From contig CACZXZ010000017.1 of assembly GCA_902785325.1 (NCBI GenBank), positions 1-35,255 of the forward strand: DNA of 35,255 nt, written 5' to 3'. The stretch's first letter is position 1, and the number at the start of each line of letters is the position of its first letter. Source of the DNA: an uncultured Succinivibrio sp. (lineage in GTDB: Bacteria > Pseudomonadota > Gammaproteobacteria > Enterobacterales > Succinivibrionaceae). Positions 26,715-34,333 of the stretch are shown in pieces. The position numbers were made by a program, and so were the translations under genes. The notes under the pieces are model-generated. The model saw only the letters and a list, made by a program, of their open reading frames with translations, made no database searches and was not told the origin of the DNA.

Positions 26715-27842
26715 ATGACTAATTTAACTCGTCGTTCATTGATAAAAGGTCTTGGTGCAGGTGCATTACTTTCATCTAACTTGTCAGTAGCTTCTAAGGC
26801 TTTTGCAGGAGAGCGAGATAAGGAACTAAATATTCTTTGCTGGGAAGGTTATAACTCAGCTGAGGTGCTGGATCCTTACCGAAAATTACGAGGCGCAACC
26901 GTAAGCGCAGAATCAGCTACAAATGATCCTACCATGGTTAACAAGCTTCGTGCTGGTGAAACAAAGATTTGGGATCTAGTAAACCTTAACAACCCTTGGG
27001 CTCGTAAAGCCTTGTATCCAGAAGGGTTAATTACCCCTCTTAACAAAGAGGAATTTGCTCCATACTTTGACAAGATGATGCCAATCTTTAAATACCCTTA
27101 TGATTGGGCTATGAGTGAAGATGGTAAAGAGTTATTAGGTATGGTACAACGTTTTGGTCCTTACAACTTTGCTGTTAACACCGATAAGATCTCCCGTAAA
27201 ACTGCCGAAGAACAAGGCTGGGCTATCTTCCGCGATGACAGTTTAAAAGGTAAGTACGGCATTAACGAAACCGATGATTGGAACGTAGCACACCTCTTCA
27301 TGATTGCAGGTATCGATCCTTATAGAAAGCACACAGAAGATGAACTTGAGACCTTTAGGGAAACTTGCAATAGGATCTTTGCTAATACCAAATTTGTGGG
27401 CGATATTGCAGCTATGAACCAAGCTCTAGTAAACGGTGATATTGACTGCTACATCTCAGGTGGTACCTACACAGCTTCTATAGCAAGAGCTGAAGGTCTT
27501 GAGAATATCCGTGCAATTTCTCCACTTAAGGATGCTCTAATGTGGGTAGAGGTAACTTCTATTGTGAATAATCCAGTTCACTCTCCTCTTGCAGAAGACT
27601 TCCTAAAGTATGTTCAAGATCCAACCGTATCTCATACAGTTGCCTTTGCTGAAGGAACCTTTAACCCTGTAGCACAAATGTCAAATCCAGAATGCTTTAA
27701 GTTATTTACTAAAGATGAACTTATGGCAATTCAATATGACTCTCTTGAAGAAGAGATGTCTCGTTCAAGAGCATACGATATCGTTCCTGATTACGATAAA
27801 GCTCATGACATCATGATGGAAGCTAAACGTACTAGAGGATAA
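26715..27842 (+). CDS. PotD/F-like ABC solute-binding protein 3, Tat-exported
   Basis: The third paralogue. I use the ATG at 26715 rather than the earlier in-frame ATG at 26682. It has GGAGG 4 nt upstream, gives exactly 375 aa as in the other two receptors, and puts the twin-arginine motif LTRRSLIK at the same positions (Arg6-Arg7). It keeps LNILCWEGYN, QRFGPYNF, SGGTYTASIA and the C-terminal SLEEEMSRSRAYDIVPDYDK shared with receptor 1. A terminator follows, then a 350-bp regulatory gap before the ABC ATPase. Receptor 3 is closer to receptor 1 than to receptor 2 in several blocks, consistent with successive tandem duplications. Confidence 0.87.
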   Translation: MTNLTRRSLIKGLGAGALLSSNLSVASKAFAGERDKELNILCWEGYNSAEVLDPYRKLRGATVSAESATNDPTMVNKLRAGETKIWDLVNLNNPWARKALYPEGLITPLNKEEFAPYFDKMMPIFKYPYDWAMSEDGKELLGMVQRFGPYNFAVNTDKISRKTAEEQGWAIFRDDSLKGKYGINETDDWNVAHLFMIAGIDPYRKHTEDELETFRETCNRIFANTKFVGDIAAMNQALVNGDIDCYISGGTYTASIARAEGLENIRAISPLKDALMWVEVTSIVNNPVHSPLAEDFLKYVQDPTVSHTVAFAEGTFNPVAQMSNPECFKLFTKDELMAIQYDSLEEEMSRSRAYDIVPDYDKAHDIMMEAKRTRG

Positions 27843-27865
27843 TTATTCCTATATTGCACAATCTT

Positions 27866-27888
27866 GCCGGCTATATGCCGGCTTTTTT
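27866..27888 (+). terminator. Intrinsic terminator after receptor 3
   Basis: GCCGGC (27866-27871) and GCCGGC (27877-27882) pair around TATAT, followed by T6. Confidence 0.9.
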
Positions 27889-28051
27889 GTCTAAAACAAG
27901 GCAAAAGTATTGCTTGCGCAATCAAAGTGCAGAGTTTGCACCAAGATTTTTTTTGCCCGTCTTTTGAAAGTTCCACATCCACTTACAAAATTAAATTATT
28001 TATATAAATCAATATGTTATAAATGTAATTCTGCATTTACATGATAAATTT
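27889..28051. other. Non-coding stretch with two small dyads
   Basis: No ORF is convincing here. Two small inverted repeats are visible: 27909-27922 (ATTGC-TTGC-GCAAT) and 27927-27941 (GTGCA-GAGTT-TGCAC). Together with the motifs that follow they make the leader of the ABC operon unusually long (about 320 bp after the terminator), leaving room for a complex promoter or a small RNA. Confidence 0.4.
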
Positions 28052-28137
28052 GATGTAAATTCAACATTTTTTATAGTGCAAATGTTTAACCTAAACATAA
28101 TTATGTTGTATCTCACACATCATTGATGTACTTTAAA
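28052..28137 (+). promoter_or_regulatory. Operator-like motifs upstream of the ABC ATPase operon
   Basis: ATGTTGTATCTCACAC at 28103-28118, ATTGATGTACTTTAAA at 28122-28137 (a weaker copy that keeps the GTACTTTAAA half), and ATGTTGAATTTACATC on the minus strand at 28052-28067. They lie 70-155 bp before the ATG at 28208. This matches the positions of the other copies in the cluster. Confidence 0.55.
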
Positions 28138-28207
28138 ACCATGAAGCTTGGGAACCAATCCAAAATTCTAAAATTCAATCAATACTATAAAAATAATGGA
28201 GTTGCTT

Positions 28208-29320
28208 ATGATTAGCTCTAAAAACGAAGTTACCCAGAATGTAGCTGAAGAAATTAAACCAGGTCAACCACTCCTTGATCTAGTTAATGTGTGCAGAGAT
28301 TTTGACAAAGTTAAAGTAATTAAAAACGTAAACCTTGTAGTTAAAAAGAACGAATTCTTTACCTTAGTTGGACCATCAGGCTCAGGTAAAACCACCATCT
28401 TAAAAATGTTAGCAGGTATGGATCAACCAACCTCTGGTGATATTGTGCTAGGTTCAAAAAGTATCTCAACTCTACCACCAGATAAGAGACCTACTTGCAT
28501 GGTGTTCCAGTTCCTAGCCCTTTTTCCTCACATGACAGTAGGTCAAAACATTGAGTTTCCTATGCGTGTAAAAGGAATGAGAGCTGAGGACTGTATTGCT
28601 AAAGCACAAAAGTTACTAGACTTAGTTCACTTACCTGAAGATTACTACAACAAGAACGTAATGAAGTGCTCTGGTGGTGAGAGACAACGTGTTGCAATTG
28701 CTCGTGCTCTAGCCTACGACAGTGAAATCATTCTTTTTGATGAGCCTTTATCAGCTATCGATGCAAAACTTAGAAAGACTTTACAAAAAGAATTAAAGGA
28801 TTTACATCGCAGATCAGGAAAAACCTTTATCTACATTACTCACTCCCTTGAAGAAGCTATGTTTATGTCTGACAGAGTGGGAGTACTTTGCAAAGGTGAG
28901 TTAAAGCAAGTAGGTACTCCTGAGGAAATCTACGCTCACCCAGTCTCAAGATTTGTCGCTGAGTTTATTGGTGATGTGAATATCTTCCCAATCCGTGTAA
29001 AGCCAACTGGCGGTTGGGGTAGTACCGATTTCCCAGGTCAACTCTTTAAGGTTGAACCTCATGGAGATGATTTAGAAGGTTACATTATCGTAAGACCTGA
29101 AGCCTTAAAACTTGTAAAAGAAGGTACTCAAGTAGATAACGTTATTGAGTGTAAAGTTTTAAACCAATTCTCCCTAGGTTCTCGCTCTCAATTCCAATTA
29201 GCCTGTGGCAAAAAAGAAATTACTTTAGAGCTACCTCGTAGTGAAGTAGATCTAAATAGCGTAGGTAAAACCATCAAGATTGGTTGGAATGCTCATGATG
29301 CTATCTTTGTTACGGAGTAA
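28208..29320 (+). CDS. ABC transporter ATP-binding protein (PotA-like)
   Basis: A 370-aa ATPase that powers the importer. The start is set at ATG 28208 because GGAG lies 6 nt upstream; the in-frame ATG at 28196 lacks a ribosome site. Walker A GPSGSGKTT is at 55-63, the Q-loop Gln at 101 (VFQFLALFPHM), the signature CSGGERQ at 154-160, Walker B ILFDEP with Asp178-Glu179, and the switch His212 (ITHSLEEA). A C-terminal TOBE-type domain follows (from about 240). The length and the TOBE domain place it in the polyamine/opine/iron group. It is followed by the two permease genes with 5- and 9-bp gaps. Confidence 0.92.
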   Translation: MISSKNEVTQNVAEEIKPGQPLLDLVNVCRDFDKVKVIKNVNLVVKKNEFFTLVGPSGSGKTTILKMLAGMDQPTSGDIVLGSKSISTLPPDKRPTCMVFQFLALFPHMTVGQNIEFPMRVKGMRAEDCIAKAQKLLDLVHLPEDYYNKNVMKCSGGERQRVAIARALAYDSEIILFDEPLSAIDAKLRKTLQKELKDLHRRSGKTFIYITHSLEEAMFMSDRVGVLCKGELKQVGTPEEIYAHPVSRFVAEFIGDVNIFPIRVKPTGGWGSTDFPGQLFKVEPHGDDLEGYIIVRPEALKLVKEGTQVDNVIECKVLNQFSLGSRSQFQLACGKKEITLELPRSEVDLNSVGKTIKIGWNAHDAIFVTE

Positions 29321-29325
29321 AGATT

Positions 29326-30219
29326 ATGACTAAATTCTCTGTTCAAAAAATTAAAAGCTCCCTCACAGAGTTTATAAGCTCTAAAGGCGGAAAGTGTGCT
29401 TTACCTGTATATATCCTATTAACATTAGGATTTGTAGCTCCACTATTTATGGTGTTAGGGTTCTCCTTTGCAACTCCTCGCTCCTTTAGTGCTTTTACAT
29501 CTTTTTCACTAGACAACTTTATCCAGATCTTTGACGGATCAACCTCTGTTTGGAGATCTTTTCTATGGTCTATTGCCCTTGCAGCTTTTGTAACCGCAAT
29601 TTTAGCTGTGGTTTGCTATCCTGTAGCCGTTGGCATGGTAAGAATTTTTGGTTCAAAAACTTCTACTTTTATTAGTATATTGTTTGTGTTCCCTTTATTC
29701 GTATCAGAAAACGTAAGATTATATGGCTGGATCTTATTCTTTGGTAAAAACGGTGTTTTAGATGGTATTTGTAAATTATTAGGATTTCACGGTCCTGATA
29801 TTCTATTTACTCCAGGAATGACCGCTATGGGTCTTGCCTACTCCTATCTTCCATATATGCTATTCCCAGTAATCATGGGTGTAGCTCTAGTGCCAAAGGA
29901 TTTAATCACCGCAGCTCGTGATTTAGGCTCTTCAAGACTTCGCACTTGGTGGCAAATTGAATTACCACTTGCAATGCCAGGTGTGCTAATTGGTATGTTA
30001 CTAACCTTTGTATTAGCTACAGGTTCAATGTCTGAATCAAAGATCTTAGGTGGTCAATCCATCATCGTAATCACTAACGATATCGATGTATCCTTTACAT
30101 TCTCTCAAAACTGGCCTCAAGGTGCAGCTTTAGCTGTGGTTCTAACTCTGATTATTGGCTCCCTTACCCTATATGCCTTTAAGAAGATTGATTTAGATAA
30201 ACTTATGGGTCGTTCATAG
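29326..30219 (+). CDS. ABC transporter permease 1 (PotB-like)
   Basis: A 297-aa inner-membrane subunit with six predicted helices beginning at about residue 25. The cytoplasmic EAA loop that docks on the ATPase is AARDLGSSRLRTWWQIELPLAMPG (positions 196-219, key residues Ala196, Asp199, Gly201 and Pro214). GGAG precedes the start. It pairs with permease 2 as PotB does with PotC. The single permease pair must serve all three receptors. Confidence 0.92.
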   Translation: MTKFSVQKIKSSLTEFISSKGGKCALPVYILLTLGFVAPLFMVLGFSFATPRSFSAFTSFSLDNFIQIFDGSTSVWRSFLWSIALAAFVTAILAVVCYPVAVGMVRIFGSKTSTFISILFVFPLFVSENVRLYGWILFFGKNGVLDGICKLLGFHGPDILFTPGMTAMGLAYSYLPYMLFPVIMGVALVPKDLITAARDLGSSRLRTWWQIELPLAMPGVLIGMLLTFVLATGSMSESKILGGQSIIVITNDIDVSFTFSQNWPQGAALAVVLTLIIGSLTLYAFKKIDLDKLMGRS

Positions 30220-30228
30220 GAGGCTTAT

Positions 30229-31038
30229 ATGGAATATACAAAACAAGGTAGACGCAACCGTACCCTCATCATTATTTGGACTATATTTGTTATTGCATTT
30301 ATCTATTTGCCTGTTATTTGTGATGCTTTATCCTCCATCTCAAAAGGCAGATACTTCATGTTCCCAATCAAGAAATTTAGTCTAGATTGGTGGAGCAAAA
30401 CTGCAAACTCTATTGAAATTAGCTCCCTTGTAAGCAACTCACTTTTAATTGCTTTTGTGGTAACTATTCTAAGTACTGTAATTGCATTTTGTGGTGCTTT
30501 AGCTTTTGCTAGATTCTCTTGGAAAGGTAAAAAATTATTCCAAAAGATCATTTTACTACCAGTGTTCTTCCCTCAACCTGTACTAGGTCTAGCCCTATTA
30601 CTTTGGTTCAACGCTATTGGTATTAACCTATCTTGGCAAACTGCTGTATTTGCTCACTTAGTTTGGATCACACCTGTGGTAACTTTAGTAATTGCTATTC
30701 AAGTTTACGGATTTGATCCTACTCTTGAAGATGCAGCTAGAGATTTAGGTGCAACTCCATTCCAAATCTTCTACCGCATCACCTTACCTCTGTTATGGCC
30801 TGGTGTATGGTCAGGAATGCTATTTGCATTCCTACTATCCTGGGGTAACTTCCCTCTATCTTTGTATACCACAGGTGTAGATAACACTGTTCCTAAGTGG
30901 TTATACTCAAAGATGGTTGCAGGTTATACTCCTATGGTTCCAACCTTAGGTACCATGAGTACTCTAGGTGCTGCAGGCTTAATGTTAGTAGGAGCACTAA
31001 CTGTATATATGATGCATCGTCGTCAAGGCAGAGCTTAA
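30229..31038 (+). CDS. ABC transporter permease 2 (PotC-like)
   Basis: A 269-aa inner-membrane subunit with six helices. The EAA loop runs at about 168-192 (DAARDLGATPFQIFYRITLP, then a conserved Pro-Gly). A strong AGGAGG lies upstream of the ATG, 9 bp after permease 1. It is the last gene before the terminator at 31060. Confidence 0.92.
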   Translation: MEYTKQGRRNRTLIIIWTIFVIAFIYLPVICDALSSISKGRYFMFPIKKFSLDWWSKTANSIEISSLVSNSLLIAFVVTILSTVIAFCGALAFARFSWKGKKLFQKIILLPVFFPQPVLGLALLLWFNAIGINLSWQTAVFAHLVWITPVVTLVIAIQVYGFDPTLEDAARDLGATPFQIFYRITLPLLWPGVWSGMLFAFLLSWGNFPLSLYTTGVDNTVPKWLYSKMVAGYTPMVPTLGTMSTLGAAGLMLVGALTVYMMHRRQGRA

Positions 31039-31059
31039 TACAATGCTAGAAAAATAAAG

Positions 31060-31098
31060 CGGTGACCTTTATAATAAATTTGCTTAAGGCACCGTTTT
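31060..31098 (+). terminator. Terminator after the ABC operon
   Basis: CGGTGaCCTT (31060-31069) pairs with AAGGCACCG (31086-31094), with one bulged A, followed by TTTTAT. It overlaps the GTG at 31062, which argues against that codon as the start of the next gene. Confidence 0.7.
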
Positions 31099-31127
31099 AT
31101 ATCATTGAGCAATTTGAGGCTCTGAAG

Positions 31128-31928
31128 ATGGATCTAAAAAGAAATAAATTAACTAAACCTGAAAGACAAAAACTCATAACTGATAAACTAAAAGAGCAAC
31201 CTGCTCTTAGAGTTTCTGAGTTATCCCAAGACATTGGCGTTTCTACAGAAACTATTAGACGTGATCTTGATGAGCTTGAAGCCCAAGGTTTAATTAGTCG
31301 CACTTATGGCGGAGCTGCCCCTGCTTTAAATAAAGAGCCTTCTTTTAAACAAAGAGAACTTATCAATGCTAAGCAATATGAAATTATTGCTAAAGCTTGT
31401 TGCCACTATGTGCAAAACGGTGAAGTGCTAATTCTTGGAAGCTCTGTAACTACTTTGCAAGTAGCAATAAGACTTGCAGCTGAGAAAAAAGATCTCTGCG
31501 TATTTACAGATTCTTATGCGATTGCCTCAGCCCTATCCTCAAATAACACCATTAAAGTTCACCTAGCACCAGGCTCCTTTAATGATGATGAGAGTTGTGT
31601 CTATGGACCTGAGACTATTAACTACTTTGCAAACATCTATGCAAATAAAGCTATTTTAGGCGCTACAGGTTTAAATCAGAATGGCGTATCAAATGTAGAT
31701 CTTGAAATTGGTGAAACTTATAAAGCTATGGCAAGATGCGCAAGCGAAACTATCATCGTTGCAGATAGCTCAAAGATTTCAAGAAATGCTATTTCTCTAT
31801 ACTTACCATGGACTAATGTAGATAGACTAATTATCGATAAACCACCTTTTGATGAAAGTTTAGTAGTCGGATTAAAACACGGTAACGTTGAGGTTACCAT
31901 TGCCTCAGAATCTAGTTGGTCCTTCTAA
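31128..31928 (+). CDS. DeoR-family transcriptional regulator
   Basis: A 266-aa repressor-type protein. I choose ATG 31128 (GAGG 8 nt upstream) over the in-frame GTG at 31062, because the latter lies inside a terminator hairpin and would add an atypical 22-residue hydrophobic leader. The DeoR winged helix is at about 11-63 (ELSQDIGVSTETIRRDLDEL, then RTYGGA), followed by the DeoRC sensor domain with the GSSVTTLQVA phosphate-loop-like segment and the FANIYANKAILGATGLN, ETYKAMARCASETIIVADSSK blocks. Relatives usually sense a phosphorylated metabolite, which fits a kinase-dependent pathway. It is the best candidate to bind the 16-bp motifs; no copy was seen directly upstream of it, so autoregulation is unclear. 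Confidence 0.9.
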   Translation: MDLKRNKLTKPERQKLITDKLKEQPALRVSELSQDIGVSTETIRRDLDELEAQGLISRTYGGAAPALNKEPSFKQRELINAKQYEIIAKACCHYVQNGEVLILGSSVTTLQVAIRLAAEKKDLCVFTDSYAIASALSSNNTIKVHLAPGSFNDDESCVYGPETINYFANIYANKAILGATGLNQNGVSNVDLEIGETYKAMARCASETIIVADSSKISRNAISLYLPWTNVDRLIIDKPPFDESLVVGLKHGNVEVTIASESSWSF

Positions 31929-31991
31929 TATAATAAAAGCTAACTTTGAAGTAAGCTTTAAAACCCATTTTCTAAAATTCATAGGTAAGAA

Positions 31992-32035
31992 AAAATCCTC
32001 TTTATATTTAAGATACAAAGAGGATTTTGCTTTTT
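31992..32035. terminator. Bidirectional terminator between the DeoR gene and the OPT fragments
   Basis: AAAATCCTCTTT (31992-32003) and AAAGAGGATTTT (32017-32028) form a 12-bp stem. T-runs follow on both strands, serving the two convergent units. Confidence 0.85.
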
Positions 32036-32059
32036 ACAAATTTAAAAATTGCTGTTTAC

Positions 32060-32653
32060 TTAAGACTTTTTCATGATCTTTTTATAGATATAAGCAATTG
32101 CAGCTATAAATAGCATCAAACCAATAGCTGTAGCAATGGTTTCATGACCTAAAAAGCCTATAGCGATAGGATTATCACTTCCACCTGTAGTAGATGAAAC
32201 CATGATAATCATCGCAATTAGCACACCAATTAAGCTTTCACCAACAATTAAGCCTGCAGCTAATAAAGTACCACGATGATTTGCTTCTTTTAAAGTTTCA
32301 CTATAGGTAGAACCTTGATGTTTAAATTTAATCACTCTTGAGACAAACCAAGCGATTAAACCACCAAAGAAGATTGGAGTAACAATTGAAGGTGGTAGAT
32401 AAATACCAAAACCTACCGCTAATGGTGGTAGAGCAAGACGGCCATTTGAGGACTTATTTAATAAAACATCAATTAAGATCACAACCACACCAAGCACTGT
32501 TCCTATAATGACATAAGTCCATTCTAGTTGATGAGTAAAAATGCCATCAGCAATAGTAGCCATTAAGTTTGCCTGTGGAGCACTTAAAGCTAAGCTAGGA
32601 TCCATACCTTCTCTTGGCATCGCACCTGTAAAACCATAAGCTTGATAGAGCAA
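32060..32653 (-). pseudogene. OPT-family oligopeptide transporter, C-terminal fragment
   Basis: C-terminal third of an OPT transporter: helices around LEWTYVIIGTVLGVVVILIDVLL, FGIYLPPSIVTPIFFGGLIAWFV, then GTLLAAGLIVGESLIGVL, the last helix and a short tail. The listed start is an internal TTG. The homologous frame actually opens at about 32695, where codons repeat the CIVGAFVIAPV peptide that also ends the central fragment, before continuing into LELLYQAYGFTG. The two fragments are thus the same gene interrupted by a 64-bp partial duplication. It may not be translated on its own. Confidence 0.8.
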
Positions 32654-32658
32654 TTCAA

Positions 32659-32758
32659 GTACAGGAGCAATTACAAAAGCGCCTACGATACAACTTTAAT
32701 TTTCATCACGACAAGCATCTTGGTACAGGAGCAATTACAAAAGCGCCTACGATACAAC
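32659..32758. repeat. 36-bp direct repeat pair (64-bp offset) breaking the OPT gene
   Basis: Identical 36-bp copies at 32659-32694 and 32723-32758 (starting GTACAGGAGCAATTACAAAA) flank 28 bp of unrelated sequence. Total extra DNA is 64 bp, which is not a multiple of three, so it shifts the frame. Removing one copy plus the filler restores a continuous OPT reading frame from GCIVGAFVIAPV to LELLYQAYG. It may be a real duplication or an assembly artefact. Confidence 0.85.
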
Positions 32759-33967
32759 CTATAATTAAGGCAACCTGCTGACGCCAAGGTGTAGCACCTA
32801 CAAGATAGCCAGTCTTCAAATCCTGCATGTTGTCATTTGAAATTGCAGAGATAGCAAGCACGATAGCTACTGTCATCATCACAAGTGCTGTCATGAACTT
32901 AGTGCCACCAGCACTTTCAAATATTCCAGTAAGATTACCTACACCTAAAAGTATAGCTGAAACTACAATTACTGAAATAATGCAGATACCAGAGATAGGG
33001 CTTGAGGAGGAGCCGATTAAGCCTGCCATATAACCGCAAGCTGCTGCTACTAGAAAACCTATCACGTAAGCTAAAATTATAGAGATAAAGACTAGTAGTA
33101 GGCATAAACCAAAGGAGAAGCCACTATCAACCACAAAGCTCCACATAGTTAGACTTAAAATCACTAACATTGCAAAACTTATCCATAACATGGTTTTTAA
33201 AGATAGATCGTGGAAGATGCGTTCTCTTGGAATTGAATCTTTTGACTTAAAGGCAACCACAGACATCTTCATGCCATCAATTAAAGGCTTAGCTAATTTA
33301 AATAGCACCCAAATTGCAGCTACAGCAATACAGCCAGCGCCAATATAACGAACTTTAGTTGCCCAAACTTGTACTGCATAAGAAGATAAATCAACACCGC
33401 TATCTGCAGGGAAAATGCTTGAAATAATAGGTACGCCACCACACCAAGCGATGATGGTACCTACCATCATTGCAATACCACCTGTAATTCCTACAAGAAA
33501 GCCTGCGCCTAAAAGTGCAAAGGAAAAACCAAATTGCAAATTAAAGATTGCAGCACCAGCATTAAAAGTTACAGCCACACTATCAGCTACAACTCTAAAG
33601 CCACCTGTTAATAAGGCCATAATTCCTGATAAGGCACCGCCTCTGACAATAAGGCGCATACCTTCTTTTGGAGAGGTAGCGCACTCTTCTTGATTAGAGT
33701 GAGCATCACCAGCCTTTAGAATTTCGGCAGCGGCTACGCCTTCTGGATAAGGAAGTTTACTTTCAACGACCATAACTTGGCGTAATGGAATGGTGAAAAT
33801 TACACCTAAGATACCGCCAGCGGCACAAATTAGCATGATTTGCCAAAATGGAAAACCTTGCCAATAGCCAAGCATTAACATACCAGGTAGCACGAAAATA
33901 ATGGAGGACAAGCAACCTGCTGCAGAAGCTTGAGTTTGCACCATATTATTTTCAAGGATATTTGATC
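32706..33967 (-). pseudogene. OPT-family oligopeptide transporter, central fragment
   Basis: The major part (about 420 residues) of an OPT transporter importing short peptides or metal chelates with protons. In frame upstream of the internal ATG at 33944 is GSNILENN, giving the conserved OPT motif GSNILENNMVQTQASAAG. Further features are many membrane helices, PLRQVMVVESKLPYPEGVAAAEI and the large loop before FHDLSLKTMLW. It ends abnormally as IAPVPRCLS at 32706 because of the 64-bp insertion. Joined with the two other fragments it would give a normal-sized bacterial OPT protein of about 690 residues. Confidence 0.82.
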
Positions 33968-34162
33968 CTTTAAAAATTTTAATACTGCCATAGAAATTAC
34001 AGCAGCAGGAATTGAAGAAGCAAAAGTCAAACCGACTTTTAATCCAAGATATACATTAGCAGCAGTGAACAATAATGTAATCACTGCGCCTAAGAGCATG
34101 CCTCGTAGCGTAAGCTCTCTCATACCTGCCATCTTAGATAGATGATCTTGATTATTAAGCAT
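33875..34162 (-). pseudogene. OPT-family oligopeptide transporter, N-terminal fragment
   Basis: Begins at ATG 34162 (GGAG upstream in the mRNA; an earlier TTG at 34177 is in frame but less likely). It encodes ELTLRGMLLGAVITLLFTAA, NVYLGLKVGLTFASSIPAAV and ISMAVLKFLK, the canonical start of OPT proteins with the NxYLGLKxGLTxxSSIPAA motif. The homologous frame leaves this ORF at about 33968 and continues one base back as GSNILENN; beyond that point the ORF tail to 33875 is out-of-frame sequence. The transition coincides with TTTAAAG read as T-TTA-AAG. Confidence 0.8.
33968..33974 (-). other. Frame transition at a slippery heptamer (T TTA AAG) in the OPT gene
   Basis: In the frame of the N-terminal fragment the codons here are TTA AAG preceded by T, a textbook X XXY YYZ heptamer. 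A -1 slip gives TTT AAA GGA and yields FLK-GSNILENNMVQT, the conserved peptide. A lost base in the A/T run (mutation or sequence error) would look the same. Confidence 0.5.
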
Positions 34163-34182
34163 GAAAAAACGCTCCAATATAA

Positions 34183-34312
34183 CAAAAAAACGCCATATTC
34201 TAGCGTATTTTGCCTATATTTCCTAATCTAAGACTATCACTTTGAGAGTTAATTAAAAGTATTCTTAACTTTGTATAAAAAAGCTTACAGAATATACTTA
34301 ACTTTGCCTATA
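34183..34312 (-). promoter_or_regulatory. Leader of the OPT gene: hairpin with T-run and repeated TATAGGCAAA motifs
   Basis: On the minus strand, ACGC...GCGT (34206-34203 and 34193-34190) followed by T7 lies about 20-30 nt before the OPT ATG, like a short attenuator. Upstream, TATAGGCAAAGTTAAG (34312-34297) and TATACAAAGTTAAG (34277-34264) are two copies 33 bp apart, with a third partial copy TATAGGCAAAAT near 34217-34206. Confidence 0.35.
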
Positions 34313-34333
34313 TAAATGCTTTGACAAGTTTTG

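Noticed and set aside
27889-28051. Hidden coding gene between receptor 3 and the ABC ATPase
   Set aside because: All frames are broken by stops and there is no ribosome site; the stretch is better explained as promoter/leader.
31062-31127. N-terminal extension of the DeoR regulator from GTG 31062
   Set aside because: The GTG lies in the terminator hairpin of the ABC operon, has no ribosome site and adds a hydrophobic leader atypical for the family.
33415-33693. Plus-strand ORF of 92 codons within the OPT region
   Set aside because: Low-complexity Pro/Ala/Ile-rich translation typical of the antisense of membrane helices.
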